A stretch of DNA of 19,458 nucleotides, from positions 1-19,458 of the forward strand of contig WLTJ01000005.1 of assembly GCA_009705435.1 (NCBI GenBank). Direction: 5' to 3'. Position 1 is the stretch's first letter. Each line of letters starts with the position of its first letter. A model generated the notes under the pieces. It searched no databases and was not told where the DNA came from. It was given only the letters and a program-made list of their open reading frames with translations. The stretch comes from Actinomycetota bacterium (GTDB taxonomy: Bacteria; Actinomycetota; Acidimicrobiia; Acidimicrobiales; Ilumatobacteraceae). This document shows positions 1 to 7,569 of the stretch, piece after piece. The position numbers were made by a program, and so were the translations under genes.

Positions 1-1601
1 AGATTTTCGAAGTCAATGACATTGATATCGGCGCGCAGTCCGACTGCGAGACGTCCGCGATCGTTCAAACCGTACAAATCTGCATTACGGCTCGTCTGTT
101 TCGCCACCAAGAACTCCAATGGGATGCGTTCACCGAGATGACGATCACGAGCCCAGAACGTCAATTGAGTTGTCGGCATCGTCGCATCACAGATGAGGGT
201 CACATGCGCTCCAGCATCCGAGAGACCAGTCACGGTTTCTGGGTGCATCAGCATCTTGCGCAAAACCTCTTGGCTTTCATGCACATTCGCTCCACCCATC
301 AGGGCACACATCGCGGCACCGTTTTGCTCGAGCATGTAGTCGTACAACAGACTCAAAACATTTTCGCCCGTGGATGCTGCCCGTGAACCGAGCATGTTTG
401 ACGGGTCTGGTTCGTAGTCAACTGGGTCCGCTAGCGGATACATGAAACTGGCCGCGTTTTGAAAGAGTTGATACATGTTGGCCATCGAACCTGGTTGGTC
501 AACAGGTACGTCACCTTCGGACATGATCGCCGCTTTGACTCCTGGCTTAGCCATTTCTCGCGCTCGCTCAGCCAAAGATAAATGCGTCAACTTCATGTAC
601 GTCGGTCGACGCTGGAATGCGTGATAGCCCGACAACCCCGAGGCCAATCCGATCGGCCGTGATGGAACCTGCGGAAACAATTGCGCCCCTGTTTGATTAG
701 CGGTGACAACCATTTCCAGCAGTCGTTCCCAAGTATCTGGGGCGTAATCGGGTGATTGAACCAAGGTGAATGTGACCTTGCGTCCACTTTGACGAGAAAA
801 ATCGGCCATCAATGTCAGTTCGGCTTCGGGAGTTGTGCGTTCTCCACCAAGGCCTTCCAACTTGCCGACAGTTCCCGCGGGAATCATTTCAAAGACGCCT
901 CGCCCTGCGCGTCGCATGGCCTCTGCGATCGCCGAAAGTTCTTGATCAGGAGCAAAGGTTCCAGGTACTGGTGAACCGTCAAGGGCGCGATGCCCGATAG
1001 TACGCGAGGTACTAAAACCTACGGCTCCAGCAGTGAGCGCTTGCGTCACGAGACGTGCCATTTCGTTCAGATCCTCATTGGTGGCATCGAGATTTTCTTT
1101 ACCCCGCTCACCCATCACGTAATACCGCAATGCGCCATGAGCAACCTGTGCTCCGATATCCAAGGAATACCGACGACTGGCGATGTAATCCATATATTCG
1201 GGGAAGGATTCCCACTGACCCCACTCAATGCCTTCATATAAAGCAGTGCCCGGAATATCCTCAACGCCTTCCATGAGTTCAATCAGTGCCTTTTCGCCAC
1301 CTGGACGCACCGGCGCAAAACCTACACCGCAGTTACCCATCACGATTGTCGTGGCACCATTACCAGCCGAGGGATCCATGACTTCGTCCCAACTCACCTG
1401 ACCGTCGTAGTGGGTATGGACGTCAACCCAACCTGGCGTGACTATGGCTCCATCGGCGTCAATAACTTCGCGAGCCGATTCGGTGATCGAACCTCCGACC
1501 TCAACGATCAACCCATCGCGCACGCCAACATCGCCCTGCCGTCGAGCATCACCCGAACCATCAACGATCGTTCCACCCTTAATCACGTAATCCAGCATCA
1601 T
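1..1601 (-). CDS. N-acyl-D-amino-acid deacylase family amidohydrolase (3' end cut by window)
   Basis: This is a cytoplasmic zinc-type amidohydrolase of the D-aminoacylase/amidohydrolase-3 group, predicted to hydrolyse N-acyl-D-amino acids or similar amides. The frame is open from the start at 1601 (ATG, with a second ATG at 1598) to base 1, about 533 residues without a stop. The N-terminal beta-sandwich piece (VIKGGTIVDGSG) is followed by the metal-binding HTHYDGQ at residues 62-68, then GNCGVGFAPV with the family cysteine at about residue 91, and SDAGAH at about 461-466 carrying the expected active-site aspartate. The C-terminal ADINVIDFEN piece shows that only a few tens of residues lie outside the window. 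A GGGGGG run lies just upstream of the two ATG codons and serves either. The gene follows the DinB-like gene on the same strand with a 51-base gap. The family is clear; the substrate is not. Confidence 0.9.
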   Translation of the reverse strand, partial: MMLDYVIKGGTIVDGSGDARRQGDVGVRDGLIVEVGGSITESAREVIDADGAIVTPGWVDVHTHYDGQVSWDEVMDPSAGNGATTIVMGNCGVGFAPVRPGGEKALIELMEGVEDIPGTALYEGIEWGQWESFPEYMDYIASRRYSLDIGAQVAHGALRYYVMGERGKENLDATNEDLNEMARLVTQALTAGAVGFSTSRTIGHRALDGSPVPGTFAPDQELSAIAEAMRRAGRGVFEMIPAGTVGKLEGLGGERTTPEAELTLMADFSRQSGRKVTFTLVQSPDYAPDTWERLLEMVVTANQTGAQLFPQVPSRPIGLASGLSGYHAFQRRPTYMKLTHLSLAERAREMAKPGVKAAIMSEGDVPVDQPGSMANMYQLFQNAASFMYPLADPVDYEPDPSNMLGSRAASTGENVLSLLYDYMLEQNGAAMCALMGGANVHESQEVLRKMLMHPETVTGLSDAGAHVTLICDATMPTTQLTFWARDRHLGERIPLEFLVAKQTSRNADLYGLNDRGRLAVGLRADINVIDFEN

Positions 1602-1652
1602 GACCCCCCAGTCAAAATCTTACGAAGGGTAAGTTAGCCCACGATCAGCCAA

Positions 1653-2189
1653 TTAGTCGTGCTCTAGAAGCCCGGCCTCTTTGGACCATTGCCAATGCAT
1701 CCGGCCATGTCCAGCATTGGCCGCAAGAACTCCGCCGACGGTGCCATCAGCCCATGGCGCACCAGGCAAAGTTTCGGCTAATTGCTCGTCAGAAAGTTCA
1801 CTCAGCAATTGCAATGTCACAGAACGGGCACTGGCCGTTATGGCGATTGCTGCGCTCAAGGTGATACCGCTATGTTGCACCTGCCACTCTTCAGTCATTG
1901 CGTGCACCGTGGCCATAATTTGCTCGACGGTGCGGGGCTGTCCCGAGGCATCGGTGCGCAGACCAACAGGATTACTGTCGCCGCCAATGTGGCGCCGAAT
2001 CATCGCCGCGAAGTTGCGCTCAATCAGAGCAAGGTGCACAAAATGGTCGGTGGCCGTCCACATATTGGAGGCATCATGTTCGCTGGGTGTCAAAGGACGC
2101 ACAAGTTGCTCTTCAGAAAGTTCGCTCATCGCCTTCAACAGCCAGACCCGGTCATTATTCAGCGTGGTCTCTATCTCAATGCGGTTCAT
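1653..2189 (-). CDS. DinB-like four-helix-bundle metalloenzyme
   Basis: The 178-residue product fits the DinB/YfiT/mycothiol-dependent isomerase superfamily, whose members carry a three-histidine metal site. The N-terminal helix contains WLLKAMSELSEEQLVRPL, the second helix ATDHFVHLALIERNF supplies H49 and H52, and the last helix NAGHGRMHWQW supplies H161 and H165. That spacing is the family's metal-ligand pattern. In actinobacteria such proteins are often mycothiol-dependent S-transferases, but nothing here fixes the thiol or the substrate. There is no signal peptide, so it is probably cytoplasmic. A GAGGGGG stretch sits 4 bases upstream of the ATG at 2189 and supports that start. The tRNA-Gly gene lies upstream on the same strand and the amidohydrolase downstream. 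Confidence 0.75.
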   Translation of the reverse strand: MNRIEIETTLNNDRVWLLKAMSELSEEQLVRPLTPSEHDASNMWTATDHFVHLALIERNFAAMIRRHIGGDSNPVGLRTDASGQPRTVEQIMATVHAMTEEWQVQHSGITLSAAIAITASARSVTLQLLSELSDEQLAETLPGAPWADGTVGGVLAANAGHGRMHWQWSKEAGLLEHD

Positions 2190-2266
2190 GCATCCCCCTC
2201 AACATGGTCAGTCTCACTCATATCACAGAGGATAACGACTCAAGGATCGGACATACATCTTTGGCG

Positions 2267-2282
2267 GACCAAGGCTTTGGTC
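2267..2282 (-). terminator. Short hairpin just 3' of tRNA-Gly
   Basis: GACCAA and TTGGTC form a perfect 6-bp stem with a 4-base loop, starting 8 bases after the encoded CCA of the tRNA. No T-run follows on the minus strand, so it is not a canonical intrinsic terminator. It could be a weak terminator or a 3' processing structure, or chance. Confidence 0.3.
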
Positions 2283-2290
2283 ATCATCAC

Positions 2291-2365
2291 TGGAGCGGGT
2301 GACGGGAATCGAACCCGCATGATCAGCTTGGAAGGCTGAGATTCTAGCCATTGAACTACACCCGC
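2291..2365 (-). tRNA. tRNA-Gly (anticodon TCC), CCA encoded
   Basis: Read on the minus strand, the acceptor arm GCGGGTG (from 2365) pairs with CACCCGC, followed by discriminator T and an encoded CCA at 2293-2291. The anticodon stem TCAGC/GCTGA encloses the loop CTTCCAA, giving anticodon TCC, which reads GGA/GGG glycine codons. The T arm contains GGTTCGATTCC. The D arm GTTCAATGGCTAGAAT is normal. All four arms can be drawn by hand, so the call is firm. The gene body without CCA is 2294-2365. Confidence 0.95.
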
Positions 2366-2444
2366 ATATTGCGTCTCTATCGTATCCGCACGCCAAGGGT
2401 TCGCCACGGGTTAGTCCAACTTTCGCGCCTGTCCGAGGACCGTT

Positions 2445-3023
2445 TTATGGGCTCATCGTGGGCATTGAGCCCCGTTGGCGAAACTCGTCAACTGTCAACT
2501 CAAAGATATCTTCGAGGCCATCGATCTCATCAACTTCTTGACCCACACAGGTAAACCCCATTTTGCGAATCAATTGTTGAGAGGCAATGTTATTCACGCC
2601 GACTTGATAGCGAAAAACCTTCACACCCGGGTCCGCAGTCGCCCACGTCCACATGCCCAGCAACGCTTGCGTTGCATATCCCTGTCTTTGAAAAAGTTTC
2701 TCAACTCCAATACCGATTTCTAACATCCCCCGCTGATCAGGTGGTCCATGAAAACTTGTACTGCCGATCACGACACCAGTTGAGCGAAGCACCATCAAGC
2801 GCACAAACCATTTGTTCACAGTCTCATCTGCTTTAATCTGCGGGACGCGCCAACGTAGTGGGCCATCTTGTGACATCAGGACGCGATGTGGATTCGTAAA
2901 TGATGCACCCGAAAAAAGACGGGGATCATCCGGCGTTTCGAAAAGTGCCACAGTGTCGGCAGCGCCAAGATGAACAAGATCCAAATGCTGCGTCACAATC
3001 ACAGGCTGGGTGTCATTGTTCAT
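2445..3023 (-). CDS. GNAT-family N-acetyltransferase (RimJ/RimL-like)
   Basis: The 192-residue product is predicted to transfer an acetyl group from acetyl-CoA to an amine on a protein or small molecule. The GNAT core is visible: beta strands around VVIGSTSFHG (84-93), LEIGIGV (101-107), the acetyl-CoA pyrophosphate-binding motif FQRQGYATQAL (111-121), and the C-terminal NNIASQQLIRKMGF (144-157) typical of RimJ/RimL-type members. The N-terminal 70 residues are divergent. The start is the ATG at 3023. It has no Shine-Dalgarno match, but a good -10 hexamer TATGAT lies 11 bases upstream on the minus strand, giving a very short leader. It stands alone between the tRNA gene and the dehydrogenase pair. 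Confidence 0.85.
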   Translation of the reverse strand: MNNDTQPVIVTQHLDLVHLGAADTVALFETPDDPRLFSGASFTNPHRVLMSQDGPLRWRVPQIKADETVNKWFVRLMVLRSTGVVIGSTSFHGPPDQRGMLEIGIGVEKLFQRQGYATQALLGMWTWATADPGVKVFRYQVGVNNIASQQLIRKMGFTCVGQEVDEIDGLEDIFELTVDEFRQRGSMPTMSP

Positions 3024-3068
3024 ATCAAGTGACCATCATAATTTATGTGACCATATCCATGGTGACTA

Positions 3069-3533
3069 CTACAACTGCGACAGTGCACCAGCAAGTCCCG
3101 CCAAACTCATGGGCATCACCCATCCCGCAACCGTCACGATGTCGCCTTGAGCGATGTCTTGCTCACAGCTGAATGCGAATAGTTGGTCCCGCTCGCTGAT
3201 TGGCGCACCTACCGACAACAATTGCAGGGTTTTTCGAGCATGAGCCACAGTCTCGGGCGCAGCCCCAATAACCGACTCTCCGAGTTCAATCATCTGCTGA
3301 TCAATAAATGAAATCCACGGCTGAGCAAACGCCACATCACTTGGTAGCAGCGTCACCGAAGGCATACTCGTTGAGGTTGATGTGCTGATTAATGTCGGCG
3401 ATGTCGTCGTTGAAGAAAGTTCATCAGCGCCAGGGGCAGTAGTTCCGTCACCACACGCTGATATCAGGCCCGCTAACGCTGCCAAACTTGTCCCGCGATC
3501 AAAAAACTGACGGCGACTTATAGACATTGCCAT
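3069..3533 (-). CDS. Tat-signal lipoprotein, likely small subunit of a GMC dehydrogenase
   Basis: The 154-residue product starts with a twin-arginine signal: SRRQFF at residues 6-11, a hydrophobic stretch, and a lipobox ISAC ending at Cys27, so it is probably exported folded and lipid-anchored outside the membrane. A Ser/Thr-rich linker follows (about 40-60). The C-terminal part ends in DIVTVAGWVMPMSLAGLAGAL, which resembles the 'xGWVLSxTEARL' tail of the small subunits of three-component FAD sugar/alcohol dehydrogenases. The gene begins inside the stop codon of the GMC gene (TAATG, one shared base), so the two are almost certainly translated together. In that family the small subunit carries the leaderless catalytic subunit through the Tat pore. 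No cytochrome c subunit is present nearby. The partnership is inferred from context plus the weak C-terminal similarity. Confidence 0.7.
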   Translation of the reverse strand: MAMSISRRQFFDRGTSLAALAGLISACGDGTTAPGADELSSTTTSPTLISTSTSTSMPSVTLLPSDVAFAQPWISFIDQQMIELGESVIGAAPETVAHARKTLQLLSVGAPISERDQLFAFSCEQDIAQGDIVTVAGWVMPMSLAGLAGALSQL

Positions 3534-5023
3534 TACATTCGCTCCTGCAGAGTGCGCGCCAACCGAACCGCGAGGGCAACAATTGTCAAGGTCGGATTTG
3601 AAAAACCAGCAGTGGGAAAACTGGATCCGCCCACTGCATACAAGTTGTCAACGCCATGGCATTGAGAGTTCTCATTGACCACACCTTGATCAGCGCTGAG
3701 ATGCATTCGAGCGCCCCCGAGATGGTGCCCGCCACCCTCCATTGTCTGAAAAGAGATCGGATCACCAAGCGTCATTGGGCCAAAGCCCGCCTTTAATAGT
3801 TCGCCGCCCACCAAACCCAGTGAGGTGCGAATGTCGGCGACATCTTGGGCCAGCACTCTCCAGTCCAATCGTGCCCGAACGGCACCGAGATCATCTTTTG
3901 CCGAAATAAGAGAGACCCGACTTGCGGAGTTCCAGCGCTGTTCGGTTCGCGCGTATATGCCAATGACTTGCGAACCAGTGCCTCCAAGTGCCGCTGGTTG
4001 AGTTGACTGCCAGAGACTCTGTATGGCATCTCCGTGCAGTGCTTCACGCGGAATCGTCTGCAGCGGCTCAAGTGTGAAAGAAGTGTTCATCATGCCTCTT
4101 TCTGCCGAGACCTCCTCGCTCAGGCCAACGCCCACCTTGAACTGTGTGCCGTCAATGTCCTTGGGATAACCAATGACACCATCTAGATCCTCGGGAGTGT
4201 GGTCACCGCACAGCACCGCCCCAACTGCGCCGTGAGGATGTTCCAGAAAACCAAGTCCCAGATTTCCGCTGCGATTGATCTGCTTTTGTGACTGAGCCGC
4301 TATCAAAAGTTGGCGTACATTTTCTATTCCACCACCGGCAAGTACAAAGCACTTTGCTGATAATTCAAAATCAAGTCCGTTTTCATTTTTGATGTGTACT
4401 AAGGACGCTCGAGGCGAAGAAGTTTTATCCTCAAAAGTGAAGCCCATGCAATTCGCCCCGAAATAAATTTTTACGGGAGATTTACTCAACCGCGAGCGAT
4501 AGTAACTTGCGAATCGGAGTTGTTTCGGAAATCGCCACACTGGTGTGGCCAAAACATCCGTTGCTTTCACGAGAACCGGTAAATCGGCTTCAGTTGTCAA
4601 GGTTTCGGCATCAAAAAGATCGCGTCCAAGCGTGCACAACTCCATGGCACGCTGATAGTCAGGTTCTAGATCGCTTCGCTGAAAGGGCCAACCCTCGCCC
4701 AGCCCATTGCTTCGCTGAGTGAAGACATTTTCCTCAAGGCGACGGCACCATCCAACCCAGTGATTGGTTGTTCCACCGAAATAGCGCAGTCGCCAGCGAT
4801 CTAATGCGGGATACGAGAATCCCTCACTTGTTGAAACTTCACCTTGATAACGATTCTGCGAGAGTTCAGTCCAGGCACCTTGGCCACCCTCGAGAATCGC
4901 AACCGATAGCCCAGATTTCTCCAATTCAAGCGCCAAAGTGATCCCGGCGGCTCCAGCACCGACGATCGCCACATCGCAGGCATCTAATTCTTTACGAGTT
5001 GATGTAGCGAGATCAATAAACAT
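3533..5023 (-). CDS. GMC-family FAD-dependent dehydrogenase, catalytic subunit
   Basis: The 496-residue flavoprotein is predicted to oxidise an alcohol or sugar hydroxyl. The FAD-binding Rossmann fold opens with DVAIVGAGAAGITLALELEK (GAGAAG at 22-27) and ends at ILEGG with Glu45. The YFGGTTNHWVG segment is the second FAD contact typical of the group. The C-terminal GMC domain has the active-site pair: GGGHHLGGARMH (His433/434) and GFSNPTLTIVALA (Asn476). It has no export signal of its own; its downstream neighbour is a Tat lipoprotein coupled by a one-base overlap, so export by hitch-hiking and periplasmic (outer-face) action are likely. Two-subunit and three-subunit FAD dehydrogenases with this design include sorbitol, fructose and gluconate dehydrogenases; the substrate here cannot be read from sequence. 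The electron acceptor is unknown because no cytochrome subunit is adjacent. Confidence 0.88.
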   Translation of the reverse strand: MFIDLATSTRKELDACDVAIVGAGAAGITLALELEKSGLSVAILEGGQGAWTELSQNRYQGEVSTSEGFSYPALDRWRLRYFGGTTNHWVGWCRRLEENVFTQRSNGLGEGWPFQRSDLEPDYQRAMELCTLGRDLFDAETLTTEADLPVLVKATDVLATPVWRFPKQLRFASYYRSRLSKSPVKIYFGANCMGFTFEDKTSSPRASLVHIKNENGLDFELSAKCFVLAGGGIENVRQLLIAAQSQKQINRSGNLGLGFLEHPHGAVGAVLCGDHTPEDLDGVIGYPKDIDGTQFKVGVGLSEEVSAERGMMNTSFTLEPLQTIPREALHGDAIQSLWQSTQPAALGGTGSQVIGIYARTEQRWNSASRVSLISAKDDLGAVRARLDWRVLAQDVADIRTSLGLVGGELLKAGFGPMTLGDPISFQTMEGGGHHLGGARMHLSADQGVVNENSQCHGVDNLYAVGGSSFPTAGFSNPTLTIVALAVRLARTLQERM

Positions 5024-5098
5024 CTATGACTATTCATAACACCAAAAGCTTGATCCCCCTAAATTTGAGAGGTGGCAACTTCTCATCTCATCAGTAGA

Positions 5099-5104
5099 TA
5101 CCGT
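5099..5104 (+). promoter_or_regulatory. Putative -10 element (TACCGT) of leaderless dimethylargininase mRNA
   Basis: TACCGT fits the actinobacterial TANNNT -10 pattern and ends 8 bases before the ATG at 5113. No Shine-Dalgarno match precedes that ATG. A transcript starting 6-8 bases after the hexamer would begin at or next to the start codon. Confidence 0.4.
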
Positions 5105-5112
5105 TGAAGCCA

Positions 5113-5880
5113 ATGTCATCACGCCCAATCGCACTCGTTCGTCGTCCCAGTCCCCTTCTTGAGCAAGGCCTAGTCACGCACATTGAGCGAACTCCCGTCA
5201 ATGTTGAGCTAGCGCTCAAGCAGTGGTCCAACTATGTCGAAGCCTTGCGCCTATGCAAATGGTCAATCATTGAAGTTCCCGCGATCGATGAGTGTCCCGA
5301 CGGAGTGTTCATCGAGGACACGGTCGTTATCTACAAGGGCGTAGCGATCATCACTCGGCCGGGAAATGATCTGCGTAAACCCGAGGTCGCTGCTATTGGA
5401 CCGGTCGTCACCGAGGCGGGATGCACTGTTGAGCAAATCGTGGCGCCCGGAACGATGGATGGCGGTGATGTTTTGAAGGTTGGCGACACAATTTATGTAG
5501 GTCTTGGTGGTCGCACGAACGCTGAAGGTATCGCACAATTCGCAGCAATTGTTGAGCCTCTCGGGGCAACGGTGATCACCGTTCCGATCTCCAAAGTTCT
5601 CCACCTCAAGTCGGCTGTCACCGCCTTACCCAATGGAACAATCATTGGCTTTGAACCACTCGTTGATGATCTGTCACTCTTCCCAGATTTTTTGGCTATG
5701 CCTGAGGAATCTGGGGCTCATGTCATCATCGTCGGAGAAAAGCGACTCATCATGGCCAGCGATGCGCCCGAGAGCGCCGAAATGCTTCGTGATATGGGCT
5801 ATCTGGTCATTGAAGCGAACATCAGCGAGTTCATCAAACTTGAAGGCTGTGTCACGTGCCTGTCGGTGCGTATTCGTTAA
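5113..5880 (+). CDS. ddaH: Dimethylargininase (NG,NG-dimethylarginine dimethylaminohydrolase) family
   Basis: The 255-residue product belongs to the guanidino-group-modifying superfamily and is predicted to hydrolyse methylated arginine to citrulline and dimethylamine or methylamine. The five-bladed fold motifs are all there: FIEDT (acidic substrate-binding residues near 67-69), TMDGGDVL near 115-122, catalytic His in KVLHLKSA (His164), and the nucleophile Cys246 in KLEGCVTC close to the C-terminus. Length and residue spacing match bacterial dimethylargininases (about 254). An in-frame TTG at 5104 could add three residues, but the ATG at 5113 is better placed after a -10-like hexamer. It is divergent from the GMC gene and overlaps the end of the opposite-strand oxygenase by 29 bases. 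Arginine deiminase or a related amidinotransferase is less likely given the length. Confidence 0.85.
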   Translation: MSSRPIALVRRPSPLLEQGLVTHIERTPVNVELALKQWSNYVEALRLCKWSIIEVPAIDECPDGVFIEDTVVIYKGVAIITRPGNDLRKPEVAAIGPVVTEAGCTVEQIVAPGTMDGGDVLKVGDTIYVGLGGRTNAEGIAQFAAIVEPLGATVITVPISKVLHLKSAVTALPNGTIIGFEPLVDDLSLFPDFLAMPEESGAHVIIVGEKRLIMASDAPESAEMLRDMGYLVIEANISEFIKLEGCVTCLSVRIR

Positions 5881-6739
5881 CTGTCGCTATCTCGCGAATC
5901 ATCTCGTGGAAGACCGCTAACGGTTCTTCCCACTTCGGACTCAGCAGACCAGCGGAGTAAATACCTGAATCAAGATTACGTTGCACCGCTTCACAGATCC
6001 GCACATCTTCTTGCGCCACGACCTCATTCATTTCGACGATTCGCTCAATGTCACCGGCATTCGGCTCAAAAAAGTATTCAAAGAAAAGATCAATGTGATC
6101 GGCACCACGCGGGAGCCAACGCTCGACGGCCCAACCTCCCGGCACGACATTGAAAGCGAAAGTTGGGAACAACCATCCGAACATCCCGAACACGCTGTCT
6201 TCACGCGCTGGCATGACGTGAACATTCCAGCGTGGATCATCGCCCAAGATGACGGAATAATTACTCGCATCGGCGTCTCGAGCCATTCCCGGGTGCACAG
6301 TCGGCACATGGTATCCCTCAAGGAAATTGTCGGCGTAGGTCTTCCAGTTGCAAGCCACTCGGCGCACCACTCGTGAGTGAAAAGCAAAACTCTCAAGATT
6401 GAGTTCGGTGAGCGCAGTTGGAAAATCGGCGAGCCACTGCGTGAGTGAACATAATTTTGGGTTCAAGGAGACAAAGATCAGATCGCGAAAACTTTCAACC
6501 AAAATCTCTTTGTGTGAATGGTCTTTCAGAACTTCGTAAGCAGTCAAGCAAAGATTTACATCTTGGGAAACAACGATTTCGTGTTCTGCCAACGCTTCGC
6601 ACAAGACCCCACCCGATGTCGTGAGATCGCAGCGATAGCCAACATGAATCCACGAGTTTTCAAAAATACTCTGCCGTTCATTTTGATAGACCAAGGGGTC
6701 GGTGTACCAACCTGCAGCAAGGGTTGGATGAATTGGCAC
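5852..6739 (-). CDS. Ring-hydroxylating oxygenase alpha subunit lacking the Rieske domain
   Basis: The 295-residue product is related to the choline/glycine-betaine monooxygenase branch of Rieske non-heme iron oxygenases. The catalytic domain is intact: NWKTYADNFLEGYHVPTVHP (131-150) supplies the two iron histidines (144 and 149) and the bridging acid (Glu141), and VAQEDVRICEAVQRNL supplies the third iron ligand Asp245. In contrast, the N-terminal half is about 50 residues too short. Between W30 and the IFVSLNP strand at 88-94 there are 60 residues where family members have about 110, and neither CxH nor CxxH of the [2Fe-2S] site is present. AYEVLKDHSHK (67-77) can be laid over the usual AFxNVCRHRGH, with Cys and His replaced. 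No other frame supplies the missing part. The start is GTG at 6739, 9 bases after the enoyl-CoA hydratase-family gene, so the two look co-transcribed. It could be a functional oxygenase fed by another protein, a non-redox descendant, or a decaying gene. Confidence 0.8.
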   Translation of the reverse strand: MPIHPTLAAGWYTDPLVYQNERQSIFENSWIHVGYRCDLTTSGGVLCEALAEHEIVVSQDVNLCLTAYEVLKDHSHKEILVESFRDLIFVSLNPKLCSLTQWLADFPTALTELNLESFAFHSRVVRRVACNWKTYADNFLEGYHVPTVHPGMARDADASNYSVILGDDPRWNVHVMPAREDSVFGMFGWLFPTFAFNVVPGGWAVERWLPRGADHIDLFFEYFFEPNAGDIERIVEMNEVVAQEDVRICEAVQRNLDSGIYSAGLLSPKWEEPLAVFHEMIREIATVNEYAPTGT

Positions 6740-6748
6740 AGTGAGACG

Positions 6749-7543
6749 CTACTTGTGCTGCTCCATGTATCTCGCCATGGCTTGTTTGCTTTCGGGGTCA
6801 CGCATCGCATACACGAGCGAATCGGCATCATTTGCGCTCCGACCAGTGCCCGCAATCTCTTCCATAACGGCATTTACTTGTTGTTTTGTTGAACGCAAAG
6901 CAAAAAGAGGCTTCGCCGCAAGCGACCGTGCTAATTCGGTCACATGGTTCATTAAATCGTTTTCTTCAACAACACGATTGATGAAACCGATGTCTTTAGC
7001 CTCCTGCGCTCCGAACGGCCGACAAGTTAAGACGAGTTCTTTGGTCAGCGCTGGACCGATTTCTCGCACCAGTCGCGGTATCCCGCCCCATGCCAAGGGA
7101 ATGCCTAAATCAACTTCAGGAATAACGAAAGTTGCACTGACTGTGGCAATACGCAAATCGCATGCTCCCACCAAGACGACTCCCCCTCCGACGCAGTGGC
7201 CATGTACCGCGGCAATCGTCAGTTGTGGGACATTTGTCAATGCTTCAGTGGCCAGGCGTCCCAAGTCGGCACTTGTCCGAGGGGATTCACCAACCGTGGC
7301 ACTCGTAAGATTGCCGAGGTCAAACCCGGCAGAGAAAGTTCGGCCAGCACCTGCGATAGTCACCACGCGGATCTCATCACATGTGTGCAACCACTGGCTC
7401 AATCGAATGATCTCTTGTAACAACTCCGTTGAAAGAGCGTTCAGTTTTTTCGGGCGATTGAAGGTCACATGACAATGGCTTTGGTCAACATCAACGAGCA
7501 ATGTCGCAAAATGAGGAATGTCGACTGTCTGAATAGCGGCCAT
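6749..7543 (-). CDS. Enoyl-CoA hydratase/isomerase family protein
   Basis: The 264-residue product is a crotonase-fold protein acting on an acyl-CoA. The oxyanion-hole segments are visible: SAGFDLGNL after the first core and AVHGHCVGGGVVLVGACD. Of the two catalytic glutamates of classical hydratases, the second is kept (IPEVDLGIPLAWGG) but the first, normally in GGGCELAMMCD, is valine here (GGGVVLVGACD). That pattern argues against a standard 2-enoyl-CoA hydratase and for an isomerase, a lyase or another crotonase reaction. It has the normal length and ends in a C-terminal helical part ARYMEQHK. The start is ATG at 7543 with no clear Shine-Dalgarno match. It sits between the NlpC/P60 gene (26-base gap) and the Rieske-less oxygenase (9-base gap), on the same strand. 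Confidence 0.85.
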   Translation of the reverse strand: MAAIQTVDIPHFATLLVDVDQSHCHVTFNRPKKLNALSTELLQEIIRLSQWLHTCDEIRVVTIAGAGRTFSAGFDLGNLTSATVGESPRTSADLGRLATEALTNVPQLTIAAVHGHCVGGGVVLVGACDLRIATVSATFVIPEVDLGIPLAWGGIPRLVREIGPALTKELVLTCRPFGAQEAKDIGFINRVVEENDLMNHVTELARSLAAKPLFALRSTKQQVNAVMEEIAGTGRSANDADSLVYAMRDPESKQAMARYMEQHK

Positions 7544-7569
7544 AGAGATCAGTTTCTCACGAGCAACTT

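Noticed and set aside
1681..2339. Two long plus-strand frames of about 185 codons
   Set aside because: They are antisense to the DinB-like gene and, for one, to the tRNA; they have no domain-like content and no start signals.
5852..6739. Calling the Rieske-less oxygenase a pseudogene
   Set aside because: The frame is uninterrupted, the iron ligands are all kept and the lost part is a clean internal deletion; no frame carries a remnant.
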